9,287 nt of DNA from NCBI GenBank assembly GCA_007133845.1, contig SLLY01000028.1, positions 1 to 9,287 on the forward strand, written 5' to 3'. Numbering within the stretch: the stretch's first letter is position 1; each line of letters opens with the position of its first letter. Source of the DNA: Candidatus Woesearchaeota archaeon. GTDB taxonomy: Archaea; Nanobdellota; Nanobdellia; CSSed11-243R1. The notes under the pieces are model-generated. The model did no database searches. It had not been told where the DNA came from and worked only from the letters and a program-made list of their open reading frames with translations. Made by a program: the position numbers and the translations under genes. Shown piece by piece: positions 1 to 6,426 of this stretch.

Positions 1-1
1 T

Positions 2-673
2 ATTAAAGAGTATCTCGCACATTTAATATCTAATAATTTATCAAACTCTTCTATTTCACTTGTTAAATCTGCTCTAGTTTTTTTATATTCTGAAATATTA
101 AAAAAGAAAATTGAAATAAAAACACCTAAAATATCAAAAAAATCCCCGGTTGTTCTCTCCAAAGACGAAATAAAAAAAATGCTTTCTGTAGTTAAAAATA
201 AAAAACACGATTTAATAATTTCAGTTTTATATTCTACTGGTATAAGACTTAGTGAATTGATAAATTTAAAAGTTGGAGATTTGGAACTTAATGAAAATAT
301 AGTTTGGATCAGAAAGGGAAAAGGTTCAAAAGATAGGATGGTTATTATATCCGAAAAAATTTCTGAAAGATTGAAAAAATATGTCAGCGATAAAAATTTC
401 GATGATTTTTTATTTGAAGGGCGAAATGGAAAAATGGCAAAAAGAAGTGTCCAGAAACTAGTTTCAAAAGTAGCTAAAAATGCAAAAATATCAAAAAAAG
501 TTTCCCCTCATACCTTAAGGCACTCTTTCGCAACTCATTTATTAGAGGATGATGTAGATATAAGAAAAATACAAGTTTTACTCGGACATTCTAATCTTTC
601 TACAACTCAAATATACACAACAGTTTCTAAATCAGAAATTAAAAAAATAAAAAACCCCTTTGATAACATGTAG
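2..673 (+). CDS. xerA: XerA-like tyrosine recombinase, 5' end cut by window edge
   Basis: A site-specific tyrosine recombinase. Archaeal XerA is known to resolve chromosome dimers at a dif site, and I infer that role here. The frame is open from base 2, so the first ATG at 179 is internal. The 59 codons before it (reading from IKEYLAHL to LSKDEIKK) look like the end of the helical core-binding domain, and the true start lies outside the window. All catalytic residues are visible. Numbered from the visible fragment they are Arg82 (TGIRLSE), Lys107 (GKGSK), His170 and Arg173 (HTLRH), His196 (LLGH) and the nucleophile Tyr205 at bases 614-616. The short tail ending KNPFDNM resembles archaeal XerA rather than phage integrases. 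The next gene starts 8 bases after the stop, so the two are probably co-transcribed. A mobile-element integrase is the less likely alternative, as no att repeats or tRNA are seen here. Confidence 0.93.
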   Translation: MKEYLAHLISNNLSNSSISLVKSALVFLYSEILKKKIEIKTPKISKKSPVVLSKDEIKKMLSVVKNKKHDLIISVLYSTGIRLSELINLKVGDLELNENIVWIRKGKGSKDRMVIISEKISERLKKYVSDKNFDDFLFEGRNGKMAKRSVQKLVSKVAKNAKISKKVSPHTLRHSFATHLLEDDVDIRKIQVLLGHSNLSTTQIYTTVSKSEIKKIKNPFDNM

Positions 674-681
674 GTAATAAT

Positions 682-1212
682 ATGGAATCCGTTTTGTTAA
701 AATTTAAAAATTATGAAAATCTGCACGAATTCTTAGAATGTCTTTTTTATAAAAATAAAGAACTTTCTGAACCCGCATTAAAATTTTTGGAAAAATTAGA
801 TAGGGAAAAAATAATGTTTACAAAAAAATGGAAACGATACATTATTGAGATTTTTGGATGTTATCCATTAAAAGAGAATGAAAGAAAAGATTTAGAGGAT
901 ATTTATAATGAATATCATTTGAATTTAGAAAAAGGAAGAGGTAAAAAATTAAATTTAAAAATACTTGAAAAAAGTGAAAAAAACGAAATAAATATTTTAC
1001 CCGAACAAAAACTCTTATTGGAAAAATCAATTAGGTGGAATTCATCCGTATCTGGTTATTATTCCATATTAAAAAAATTAAAAAAAGTTGGTTTAATTGA
1101 AAAGAAAGAAGGAGAAATCAAAAAAAGTAAAAATATTTTGAAAACTTTGAATAAAATATCCGAAATTTTTATGGAAAAAGAAGATGGAAGTCTTGTTTAT
1201 TCTCCAAAATAA
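682..1212 (+). CDS. Hypothetical protein with a possible C-terminal winged-helix fold
   Basis: I do not recognise this 176-residue protein. It is Lys/Glu-rich and predicted largely helical, with no signal peptide or membrane segment. Residues roughly 105-150 contain a pattern that suggests a winged-helix DNA-binding fold: a helix, a short turn, then SGYYSILKKLKKVGLIEKKE, as in the recognition helix and wing of archaeal regulators. This is weak evidence. The ATG at 682 is preceded by AGGT at 672-675, which overlaps the stop of the recombinase gene. The 8-base gap and same strand imply an operon with xerA. A role in DNA binding beside the recombinase is only a guess from position. No promoter of its own is visible. 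Confidence 0.75.
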   Translation: MESVLLKFKNYENLHEFLECLFYKNKELSEPALKFLEKLDREKIMFTKKWKRYIIEIFGCYPLKENERKDLEDIYNEYHLNLEKGRGKKLNLKILEKSEKNEINILPEQKLLLEKSIRWNSSVSGYYSILKKLKKVGLIEKKEGEIKKSKNILKTLNKISEIFMEKEDGSLVYSPK

Positions 1213-1261
1213 ATAATTAATCATAATAAATTAAATTATTCTTATAATTATTGTATATTAG

Positions 1262-1275
1262 AAATATATATAAAT
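1262..1275 (+). promoter_or_regulatory. TATA-box promoter of the GTPase gene
   Basis: AAATATATATAAAT is a strong archaeal TATA-like element. Its centre is about 41 bases before the ATG at 1310, so transcription would start near 1293 and leave a short leader. That leader holds GGTGAT at 1301-1306, a good match to the archaeal anti-Shine-Dalgarno sequence. The 97-base gap after the previous gene is otherwise featureless and very A+T-rich. Confidence 0.6.
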
Positions 1276-1309
1276 AGACTTTCTATTTTTTAAATTAAAT
1301 GGTGATATT

Positions 1310-2371
1310 ATGAAAGCAATACAAATTTCAATTGTGGGTTTAAAAAACTCCGGAAAAACAATTATAGCTGAAAAACTAAAGCAAAAAAAGGAAATAGAAA
1401 ATGAGAAGTTTGATATATATTCTTTTAAACAAGGTTCTTCATTAGTATATATCTCAGACACCCCTTATAACATAGACGAACCTAAGGAAATGGTCGCTCT
1501 TATGAAAGAATCAGACGGATGTCTTTTTTGCATATCTGCAATAGATGCTATAAATCAAAAGTTAGGTGAATTAATTTTACTTCTTAATTACGCAGATGTT
1601 GAAAAAGGTGTGGTGGCTATAACAAAAACAGATTCTTCTACACCGCAAGAAGTGGAATCACTTAAAAATAAAATAAAAGCTATTTTATCAGAATCTAAAT
1701 TAAAAGATGCAGAAATAGTTGAAACTTCTTCAATAACAGGGGAAGGTTTTGATACATTAAGAGAAGAATTGATAAAATTAGAACCGAAAAAAAGAGAAGG
1801 AGATAAATTTAAGATGCCTGTTGAAAGTGCAAAAGAAATAAAAAAAGAATTAATATCTCTTTTTGGAATAATAGAATCCGGAAGCATCAAAAAATATGAT
1901 AAAATTGTTTTAATGCCTTGGGGAAAGGAATTTATTGTACAAGAATTGAGTATGCACGGAGAAATTGTAGAAGAAATAGAATCAGGTAATAGAGTAGGAG
2001 TTTCTTTAAAAGGACTTTATCCTTGGGACGTTCAAATGGGAGATTGGATTTCAGAAGAAGGTGTTTTTAAAAAAGGAAAAACACTTAAACTAGAATTAGA
2101 AATAACAAATTTTTTTAAAGATAAATTAAGAACTGGAAGTGAATGTAGACTCAATATAGGAATGCAAACCTTTCCTGCAACCATAAATAAAATTTTGTTG
2201 GATGGTTCTGAGATAAATGAGGCTGAACCTGGTAAAAAGGTAGAAATTTTAGTAGAATCTAAGTTACCTTTTGCATTTGAAGAGGGTCAAAAATGCGCAC
2301 TATTTAATCCTGAAGCACATTGGCAATCAATAAGAACTGTTGGGTTTGGATCCGTAAAGGAAGCGATATAA
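1310..2371 (+). CDS. EF-Tu/SelB-like translational GTPase paralogue with altered G motifs
   Basis: A 353-residue protein with the EF-Tu/EF-1A/SelB three-domain layout: a GTPase domain (about 1-165), a beta-barrel domain II (about 170-255, with the typical ESGSIKKYDKIVLMP and GNRVGVSLKG stretches) and a second barrel (about 262-353). The P-loop is intact, GLKNSGKT at 10-17. The G3 motif reads DTPYN at 50-54, where translational GTPases have DxPGH, so both the Gly and the catalytic His are missing. G4 is TKTD at 105-108 instead of NKxD, and G5 is SSITGEG. Only about 33 residues separate the P-loop from G3, so switch I is much shorter than in EF-Tu. It is probably a paralogue that binds nucleotide with slow or no hydrolysis, and its role is unknown. 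GGTGAT lies 3 bases before the ATG. It overlaps the next gene by 1 base. Confidence 0.88.
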   Translation: MKAIQISIVGLKNSGKTIIAEKLKQKKEIENEKFDIYSFKQGSSLVYISDTPYNIDEPKEMVALMKESDGCLFCISAIDAINQKLGELILLLNYADVEKGVVAITKTDSSTPQEVESLKNKIKAILSESKLKDAEIVETSSITGEGFDTLREELIKLEPKKREGDKFKMPVESAKEIKKELISLFGIIESGSIKKYDKIVLMPWGKEFIVQELSMHGEIVEEIESGNRVGVSLKGLYPWDVQMGDWISEEGVFKKGKTLKLELEITNFFKDKLRTGSECRLNIGMQTFPATINKILLDGSEINEAEPGKKVEILVESKLPFAFEEGQKCALFNPEAHWQSIRTVGFGSVKEAI

Positions 2372-2628
2372 TGAGTAAAATTGGATTGACAATTGGATAC
2401 GATGAAAATAAATGTTCTATTTGTAAGAATAAAAAAGAAATAAGATATGTATATGATGTAGAAAATTGTATTGTCGCAAAAATTTGTGATGAATGTGTTT
2501 CAAAAAATAAGAATATGTCCACAGAAGAAATTCTTAAAAAATATGGTAAAAAAACAAAGAAAAGAGATATTGAAATACTCACAAAAAAACAAATAGAGAA
2601 ATCTGGATTTGATGTTTTTAAAGAATGA
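2371..2628 (+). CDS. Small four-cysteine (zinc-finger-like) protein coupled to the GTPase
   Basis: An 85-residue protein beginning MSKIGLTIG. It has two CxxC pairs, Cys15/Cys18 and Cys39/Cys42, spaced like a small treble-clef or ribbon zinc site. The rest, from about 50 to 85, is a basic, helical tail. I do not know its function; nucleic-acid or protein binding is the usual role of such modules. The start at 2371 shares one base with the GTPase stop (TAATG), and AAAGG lies about 10 bases upstream. That makes it better than the in-frame ATG at 2320, which would bury 17 residues inside the GTPase gene. The one-base overlap implies translational coupling, so the pair may act together. Its 3' end overlaps the converging gene by 11 bases. 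Confidence 0.85.
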   Translation: MSKIGLTIGYDENKCSICKNKKEIRYVYDVENCIVAKICDECVSKNKNMSTEEILKKYGKKTKKRDIEILTKKQIEKSGFDVFKE

Positions 2629-3250
2629 ATGCTCCCGTTTTTGTTCCAACAGTTGTATTATCAATTGTTATACTACATTTTACCATGCCTTTTTTTGTGT
2701 CCTTTTTTTTAAATCGTTCATATTCTTCAATTGAAATAGTACAATCAACAAAAAGACTTTTATTTTCCTTTCCTACATCTGCAAAAGGAAATAATCCAAC
2801 AATTGTTTGAAAAAACCTTCTAGCATCGTCTACTTCTTTAAATGTAATTATAGTGCCCTCTTGCTCAGAGTATGTTATCTTGAAGTCTTCAGTCTTTAAA
2901 ATTTCATAAAATATTCCTTGAATTTTTTCTCCGGAAGTTATTCCCTGCTTTGTTTTTTCTATCGGTGTATTAACACTAGATGTTTTTGAAAGAGTACTTG
3001 TTTTAGATTCTTTTAAAACTCTAATTGAGTATGTGTAATCTTTTTGAGGTATTATTCTATTAGCAAATTCAAAAACTGTTGGAAGACTTTTAAGAGGAGA
3101 AAGAACTCTAACTATTTTATTTTCTAATTCAAATTTAAATTTATAATTTGTTTTACCTATTGGAAGTTCTTGTAAATAATTTTTAGTTTCTCCCGTAATT
3201 TTTTTTCTTATAACTCGTTTTACTAAATTTGAAAATTTGATTAATTCCAT
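2618..3250 (-). CDS. Hypothetical protein downstream of the acyl-CoA synthetase gene
   Basis: An unrecognised protein of 210 residues. A basic N-terminal part (to about 80) is followed by a Ser/Thr/Lys-rich low-complexity linker (about 82-108, TSTLSKTSSVNT) and a second domain (about 110-205) with alternating beta and alpha character. There is no signal peptide or membrane span. Two adjacent ATGs are possible, at 3253 and 3250. I chose 3250 because GGTGA at 3255-3259 then lies 4 bases upstream, exactly the spacing seen at the GTPase gene; from 3253 it would be 1 base. With this start the gene shares one base with the upstream stop (TGATG), so translation is probably coupled to the acyl-CoA synthetase subunit. 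It is not the ATP-grasp beta subunit of that enzyme, since no such motif is present. Confidence 0.8.
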   Translation of the reverse strand: MELIKFSNLVKRVIRKKITGETKNYLQELPIGKTNYKFKFELENKIVRVLSPLKSLPTVFEFANRIIPQKDYTYSIRVLKESKTSTLSKTSSVNTPIEKTKQGITSGEKIQGIFYEILKTEDFKITYSEQEGTIITFKEVDDARRFFQTIVGLFPFADVGKENKSLFVDCTISIEEYERFKKKDTKKGMVKCSITIDNTTVGTKTGAFIL

Positions 3251-4566
3251 CATTTCACCATTTTAGATATTAATCCAATACCATATATAGGTTCTTCGAA
3301 GTTAAGTATGTTTTTCTTATCTAATATAGATTTTCCATTTTGTACTAATTCTCCACCCATAAAACATGAAAATAAAGGTATATTATTCTTTTTCTTAAAT
3401 TCAGTTAAAATTTTTGCAACCTTTGTGGGATTCGTCATATTTTGTGGTGTAAGTGCGATAAAAATAAAATCAAAAAACTTTTCATTTTTTATAGCGTTCA
3501 AAGTTTCTAAATACCTTTTAGGTGTGGCATCTCCAATTATGTCTATTGGATTGCTTTTACTCCATTCGTTTGGTAATACTTTATCGAGTTTTTTAATTAC
3601 TTTTTTTGGAATTTTTACTACCTCAATTTCATTTTTTTCAAACGCATCTGTTGCAAGAACCCCAACTCCTCCAGCATTTGTAATTATTATTCCTTTTTTT
3701 CCTTTTGGTGCTTTATTTTCTGAAAGATATTTTCCAAGTTCAAAAAGTTCATAGATACTTTCTGTTTGTATTGCACCACATTGTTTGAATGCACCAGTAT
3801 ATACTGCATTTTCTGACATTAGTGCTGCTGTATGTGTTGCAGCTGCTTCCTGTCCTTTTTCTGTCATGCCTCCCTTTAGAACAATGACAGGTTTTTTTGT
3901 TTTTGAAACTACATTCAAAAATTTTTTCCCATTCTTCAAACTTTCAATGTAAAGACATATAGCCTTCGTTTTTTTATCTTTACTAAGATATTTTACTATT
4001 TCAGAAAATCCTACATCTGTAGCATTACCTATTGAAGCGAAAAAACTTAATCCTACGTCATTCTTTATTGCTTGATCCAATACAGCAACGCCCAATGCAC
4101 CACTTTGTGATATAAAAGCAATACTTCCTTCTTTTGGATTTTTACCAAAAAAAGTAGCATTTAATTTTTTATATGGGTTTATTACACCTAAACAATTTGG
4201 ACCTATAAATCTTATTTTGTATTTTTCAGCTATTTTTACTACTTCCTTTTCTAGTGCTTCATCCCCAATTTCTGAAAAACCCGCAGAAATTATTATAACA
4301 TTTTTAATGTTTTTTTCTCCACATTCTTTTAAGACACTTGGAACGAATTTTGCAGGTATTACTATTATTGCTAAATCTACATTGTTTTTTATATCTAATA
4401 CAGAATTATATGCTATTCTTCCACATATTTTTTTAGCGTTAGGATTTACGGGATAAACTCTTTTTCTAGAACGCAATAAGTTCTTAAAAATAGTGTAACC
4501 TACCTTTTCTTTATGTCTACTAGCGCCTATAATAGCTATTGATTTGGGTTTGAAAAATTTTTCCAT
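3250..4566 (-). CDS. acdA: ADP-forming acetyl/acyl-CoA synthetase, alpha subunit
   Basis: The alpha subunit of ADP-forming acyl-CoA synthetase (ACD), which converts acyl-CoA, ADP and phosphate to acid, CoA and ATP. It is the main energy-conserving step of many fermentative archaea. The order of domains fits: a CoA-binding Rossmann domain starting KPKSIAIIGASR with GPNCLGVINP further on, then a ligase-CoA domain (ISQSGALGVA, SIGNATDV) and a third CoA-ligase domain (TNAGGVGVLATD). The phosphohistidine is His245 in THTAALMSE. Length (438) is close to free-standing alpha subunits of about 460. The catalytic beta subunit (ATP-grasp) is neither fused nor nearby. I start at 4566, MEKFFKPKS, because family proteins begin there and because an ATG at 4581 would overlap the promoter. 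It is divergent from tmk and coupled to the gene after it. The exact acyl substrate cannot be read from sequence. Confidence 0.92.
   Translation of the reverse strand: MEKFFKPKSIAIIGASRHKEKVGYTIFKNLLRSRKRVYPVNPNAKKICGRIAYNSVLDIKNNVDLAIIVIPAKFVPSVLKECGEKNIKNVIIISAGFSEIGDEALEKEVVKIAEKYKIRFIGPNCLGVINPYKKLNATFFGKNPKEGSIAFISQSGALGVAVLDQAIKNDVGLSFFASIGNATDVGFSEIVKYLSKDKKTKAICLYIESLKNGKKFLNVVSKTKKPVIVLKGGMTEKGQEAAATHTAALMSENAVYTGAFKQCGAIQTESIYELFELGKYLSENKAPKGKKGIIITNAGGVGVLATDAFEKNEIEVVKIPKKVIKKLDKVLPNEWSKSNPIDIIGDATPKRYLETLNAIKNEKFFDFIFIALTPQNMTNPTKVAKILTEFKKKNNIPLFSCFMGGELVQNGKSILDKKNILNFEEPIYGIGLISKMVK
3255..3259 (-). promoter_or_regulatory. Ribosome binding site deciding the 3250 start
   Basis: GGTGA read on the minus strand, inside the last codons of the acyl-CoA synthetase gene. 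It favours the second of two tandem ATGs (3250) over the first (3253) on spacing. Confidence 0.55.
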
Positions 4567-4585
4567 CAATAAATAAAACATCGCT

Positions 4586-4597
4586 ACATTTTTATGT
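4586..4597. promoter_or_regulatory. Shared symmetric TATA-like element between acdA and tmk
   Basis: ACATTTTTATGT has inverted arms ACAT/ATGT around an A/T core. It is centred about 25 bases from the acdA ATG (4566) and 27 from the tmk ATG (4619), the distance expected between a TATA box and the start of a leaderless mRNA in both directions. No ribosome binding site is visible before either gene, which agrees with leaderless transcripts. Confidence 0.5.
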
Positions 4598-4618
4598 CTT
4601 AAGGTTTTTATTTTTTTT

Positions 4619-5248
4619 ATGAAAAATAAATTTATAGTCTTAGAAGGTATCGATGGGTGTGGTAAGGGAACTCAAATAAAAAAGTTACACAACTTTATTT
4701 TTGAACAAGATAAAAAAAATGAGATATTTACAACTAGAGAACCAACGTATGGAAATTATGGAATGAAAATAAGAGAAATTCTAAAAAAAGATAATTGTCC
4801 ATTTAAAAACTCAAAAAATCTTTTAAATCTTTATACAAAAGATAGAAAAGAACATACAAAATTAATTAAAAAATTTATATCCAGAAAAAAAGGGAAAATA
4901 AAATATTTTGTTTTGTCTGATAGATATTATCATTCTACATATGCATATCAGCAAACACAAGGAATTGATTTTAAAATTATTCATAAAACCCAAAAAGGAT
5001 TTCTAAAACCAGACATAACTATCATTTTGGATTTGAAACCCGAAATAGCATATAAAAGAATGGAAGATGGTAGAACGAGTAAAGAAAAATTTGAAAAATT
5101 AGAATTTATGGAAGAACTTAGAAAAAATTTTCTGAATTTAAGAGAAAAATTAGATGAAAATATTTGTGTAGTAGATAGTTCAAAATCAAAAATTGAAGTT
5201 TTCGAACAAATTATTAAAGTTCTTAAAGAAAATGAAATAATTTTTTAA
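4619..5248 (+). CDS. tmk: Thymidylate kinase
   Basis: Phosphorylates dTMP to dTDP with ATP, in dTTP synthesis in the cytoplasm. The 209-residue protein is full length for the family. It starts with the P-loop EGIDGCGKGTQ (9-19), has the TREPT motif near 39-43 that contacts the base and sugar, the DRYYHSTYAYQ signature near 100-110, and the LID/terminal helix region KFEKLEFMEELRKNF. The P-loop has Gly where most members have Thr (GKGTQ rather than GKTTQ), which is a minor change. No ribosome binding site precedes the ATG, only a run of T, and a TATA-like element lies about 27 bases upstream, so the mRNA is probably leaderless. The stop codon sits in TTTTTTAA, which could also serve as a T-run terminator. 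The last 4 bases overlap the end of the opposing Sec61-beta gene. Confidence 0.95.
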   Translation: MKNKFIVLEGIDGCGKGTQIKKLHNFIFEQDKKNEIFTTREPTYGNYGMKIREILKKDNCPFKNSKNLLNLYTKDRKEHTKLIKKFISRKKGKIKYFVLSDRYYHSTYAYQQTQGIDFKIIHKTQKGFLKPDITIILDLKPEIAYKRMEDGRTSKEKFEKLEFMEELRKNFLNLREKLDENICVVDSSKSKIEVFEQIIKVLKENEIIF

Positions 5249-5418
5249 AATCCAAAAATATTTGGCCCGATTACATGTAACAATACAACAAAGATTATGA
5301 CTAATATTGTAAGAGTAACTACGATGTAAGGCGACATCTCTATCTTACCTTTATATTCTTCATAGTATTGCATTAATCCACCATGACTTGCTGGCATACT
5401 TATTTTATCTTTTCCCAT
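5245..5418 (-). CDS. secG: Preprotein translocase subunit Sec61-beta
   Basis: A 57-residue protein that matches the archaeal Sec61-beta (SecBeta/SecG-type) subunit of the SecYEG translocon in the cell membrane. The N-terminal, cytosolic half has the family pattern PASHGGLMQYYEEY followed by KGKIEMSP. A single tail membrane segment follows, from about Ile32 to Ile50 (IVVTLTILVIIFVVLLHVI), ending in a short GPNIFGF tail. The size is typical for the family (50-60 residues). The ATG is preceded by GGTGT at 5423-5427 with four bases between, the same layout as other genes here. It lies only 23 bases after the RNase P RNA and has no TATA box at a workable distance, so it probably depends on the RNase P RNA promoter. 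It overlaps tmk by 4 bases at the 3' end. It is easily missed because of its size. Confidence 0.93.
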   Translation of the reverse strand: MGKDKISMPASHGGLMQYYEEYKGKIEMSPYIVVTLTILVIIFVVLLHVIGPNIFGF

Positions 5419-5441
5419 TTTTACACCATTTTTTATTATTT

Positions 5442-5751
5442 TGTGGGTAAAAAATAGTTCGGCTTGTGTTGTCTTTCCACAAAAATTTTTGTATCATCAA
5501 AAGACATGACAACATTCTACTTAGCGCCTATTCGACAAAATTTGTCTTTTTGACTTGCACCTTTCAGGCTAACGATTTCACACAACTTGCTGAAATTTCA
5601 GTTTTTCAACATCATAATGCTCAACAGCTGTTATTTTCTGCGTCAGAGCCCCACATTTCTATGGACGAATTACTTCGCTGAAATTTATGGTGGCCGAACT
5701 TCCTCACCATCTTCAAAAAGAAGACTGCGATAGTTGTCTATTCCACCCACA
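5442..5751 (-). ncRNA. rnpB: RNase P RNA (catalytic RNA of tRNA 5' maturation)
   Basis: The RNA subunit that cleaves 5' leaders from pre-tRNAs, about 310 nt. P1 closes the molecule: UGUGGGU (5751-5745) with ACCCACA (5448-5442). P2 is GACAAC (5738-5733) with GUUGUC (5513-5508). P3 is a UCUUC/GAAGA hairpin (5724-5710). The first conserved region, GAGGAAGUUCGG (5705-5694), pairs as P4 with GCCGAACU (5463-5456) in the last conserved region, ACAAGCCGAACUA. P5 is CACC (5692-5689) with GGUG (5561-5558), and GGUGCAAGUC then GAAUAGG and GUAGAAUG follow in the family's order. The order of all these elements matches bacterial and archaeal A-type RNase P RNA. Oddities are the P4 pairing, which lacks the usual bulged U, and an added hairpin after P2. 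The exact ends are inferred from P1. Confidence 0.92.
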
Positions 5752-5770
5752 CTAGTGAATCAATTTTTTG

Positions 5771-5783
5771 ATTTATAAATTTA
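5771..5783 (-). promoter_or_regulatory. TATA-box promoter of the RNase P RNA
   Basis: TAAATTTATAAAT on the minus strand, with TTTATAAAT centred 24 bases before the predicted RNA 5' end at 5751. It overlaps the stop codon of the upstream gene (5781-5783), so the RNA gene has its own promoter at the end of that operon. Confidence 0.65.
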
Positions 5784-6416
5784 TGTATATCCTACATTTC
5801 CATAATGCACTTCATTGATTTCATTTATTACATCGCACAAATATGCATCCAAACGTTTCATTTCTGCAGAGGGTTCTTTATTCATCTCATACATTTTCGC
5901 TTCGTAAAGTTTAAACATTTCTGGAATCATTCCTTTATACACCAATAATGTTTCGATAGCATCCTGACATAAACCAAGTTTTAACAATTCTTTTGCAGCT
6001 ATTTTTTCTTTAATTTTTAAGTCTTTAGATTCCAAATTTTTACTCCAATCTTCCATTCTGTGAACAAATTTATTTTCTATCTTATATATCAAATCTTTCA
6101 AATTTTCAGAATATTCTAAAAAATTTTCGTATGCTTCTCTTTTGGAATATTGGTCGCCGTTTTTTATTTCTATTTTATCATTTAATTCTAACGAGTCGTT
6201 TAAATTTTCGTATTTTTCTAAAATTTCATTTTGAAGCTCGCCCAATTTTTCTTCGAGGATTTCATCTCCATTATATAATGCTTCAATTACACATACTTTT
6301 ACATCGATCTCTTGAATTTTCTTTAATATTCCAAATATTTCAAATGCGCAATCTTTTTTCTCAACTATTTCCCATATTCTTTCCGTTGCCTTTATTTTCT
6401 CTTGCCAATTAGCCAT
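5781..6416 (-). CDS. Hypothetical helical protein, third gene of the methyltransferase operon
   Basis: An unrecognised 211-residue protein that is acidic and almost entirely predicted helical, with heptad-like stretches (about 45-75 and 100-120) and a C-terminal part (about 140-200) of helical-repeat appearance (AAKELLKLGLCQDAIETLL). It contains four scattered Cys but no metal-site spacing, and no signal peptide or membrane segment. The start is well supported: GAGGTT at 6423-6428 overlaps the stop of the preceding gene and lies 6 bases before the ATG. The gap between the two coding regions is 10 bases, so it is translated from the same mRNA as the methyltransferase. Its stop codon is embedded in the RNase P RNA promoter. 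It may be a protein-interaction scaffold, but nothing in the sequence proves this. Confidence 0.8.
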   Translation of the reverse strand: MANWQEKIKATERIWEIVEKKDCAFEIFGILKKIQEIDVKVCVIEALYNGDEILEEKLGELQNEILEKYENLNDSLELNDKIEIKNGDQYSKREAYENFLEYSENLKDLIYKIENKFVHRMEDWSKNLESKDLKIKEKIAAKELLKLGLCQDAIETLLVYKGMIPEMFKLYEAKMYEMNKEPSAEMKRLDAYLCDVINEINEVHYGNVGYT

Positions 6417-6426
6417 TTTTAAAACC

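Noticed and set aside
179..181. ATG as the start of the recombinase
   Set aside because: The frame stays open to base 2, and the upstream codons encode the end of the core-binding domain, so this Met is internal.
1..673. An integrated element with attachment sites around the recombinase
   Set aside because: No tRNA, direct repeats or element-like gene cargo are visible, and the tail of the protein resembles housekeeping XerA.
2320..2370. N-terminal extension of the four-Cys protein from the ATG at 2320
   Set aside because: It lies wholly inside the GTPase gene, has no ribosome binding site, and the ATG at 2371 overlaps the GTPase stop in the usual coupled way.
5479..5492. ACAAAAATTTTTGT palindrome as an intrinsic terminator or operator
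   Set aside because: It is inside the RNase P RNA upstream of essential P4 sequence, so it is better explained as a hairpin of that RNA.
5466..5681. A 71-residue plus-strand reading frame across the 5466-5681 region
   Set aside because: It lies opposite the RNase P RNA, has no ribosome binding site or promoter, and its codons follow RNA helices, not protein-like use.
5442..5751. SRP RNA, tmRNA or a riboswitch as the identity of the structured RNA
   Set aside because: No SRP S-domain sequence and no tag-coding frame are seen, while P1-P5 and the order of conserved blocks match RNase P RNA.
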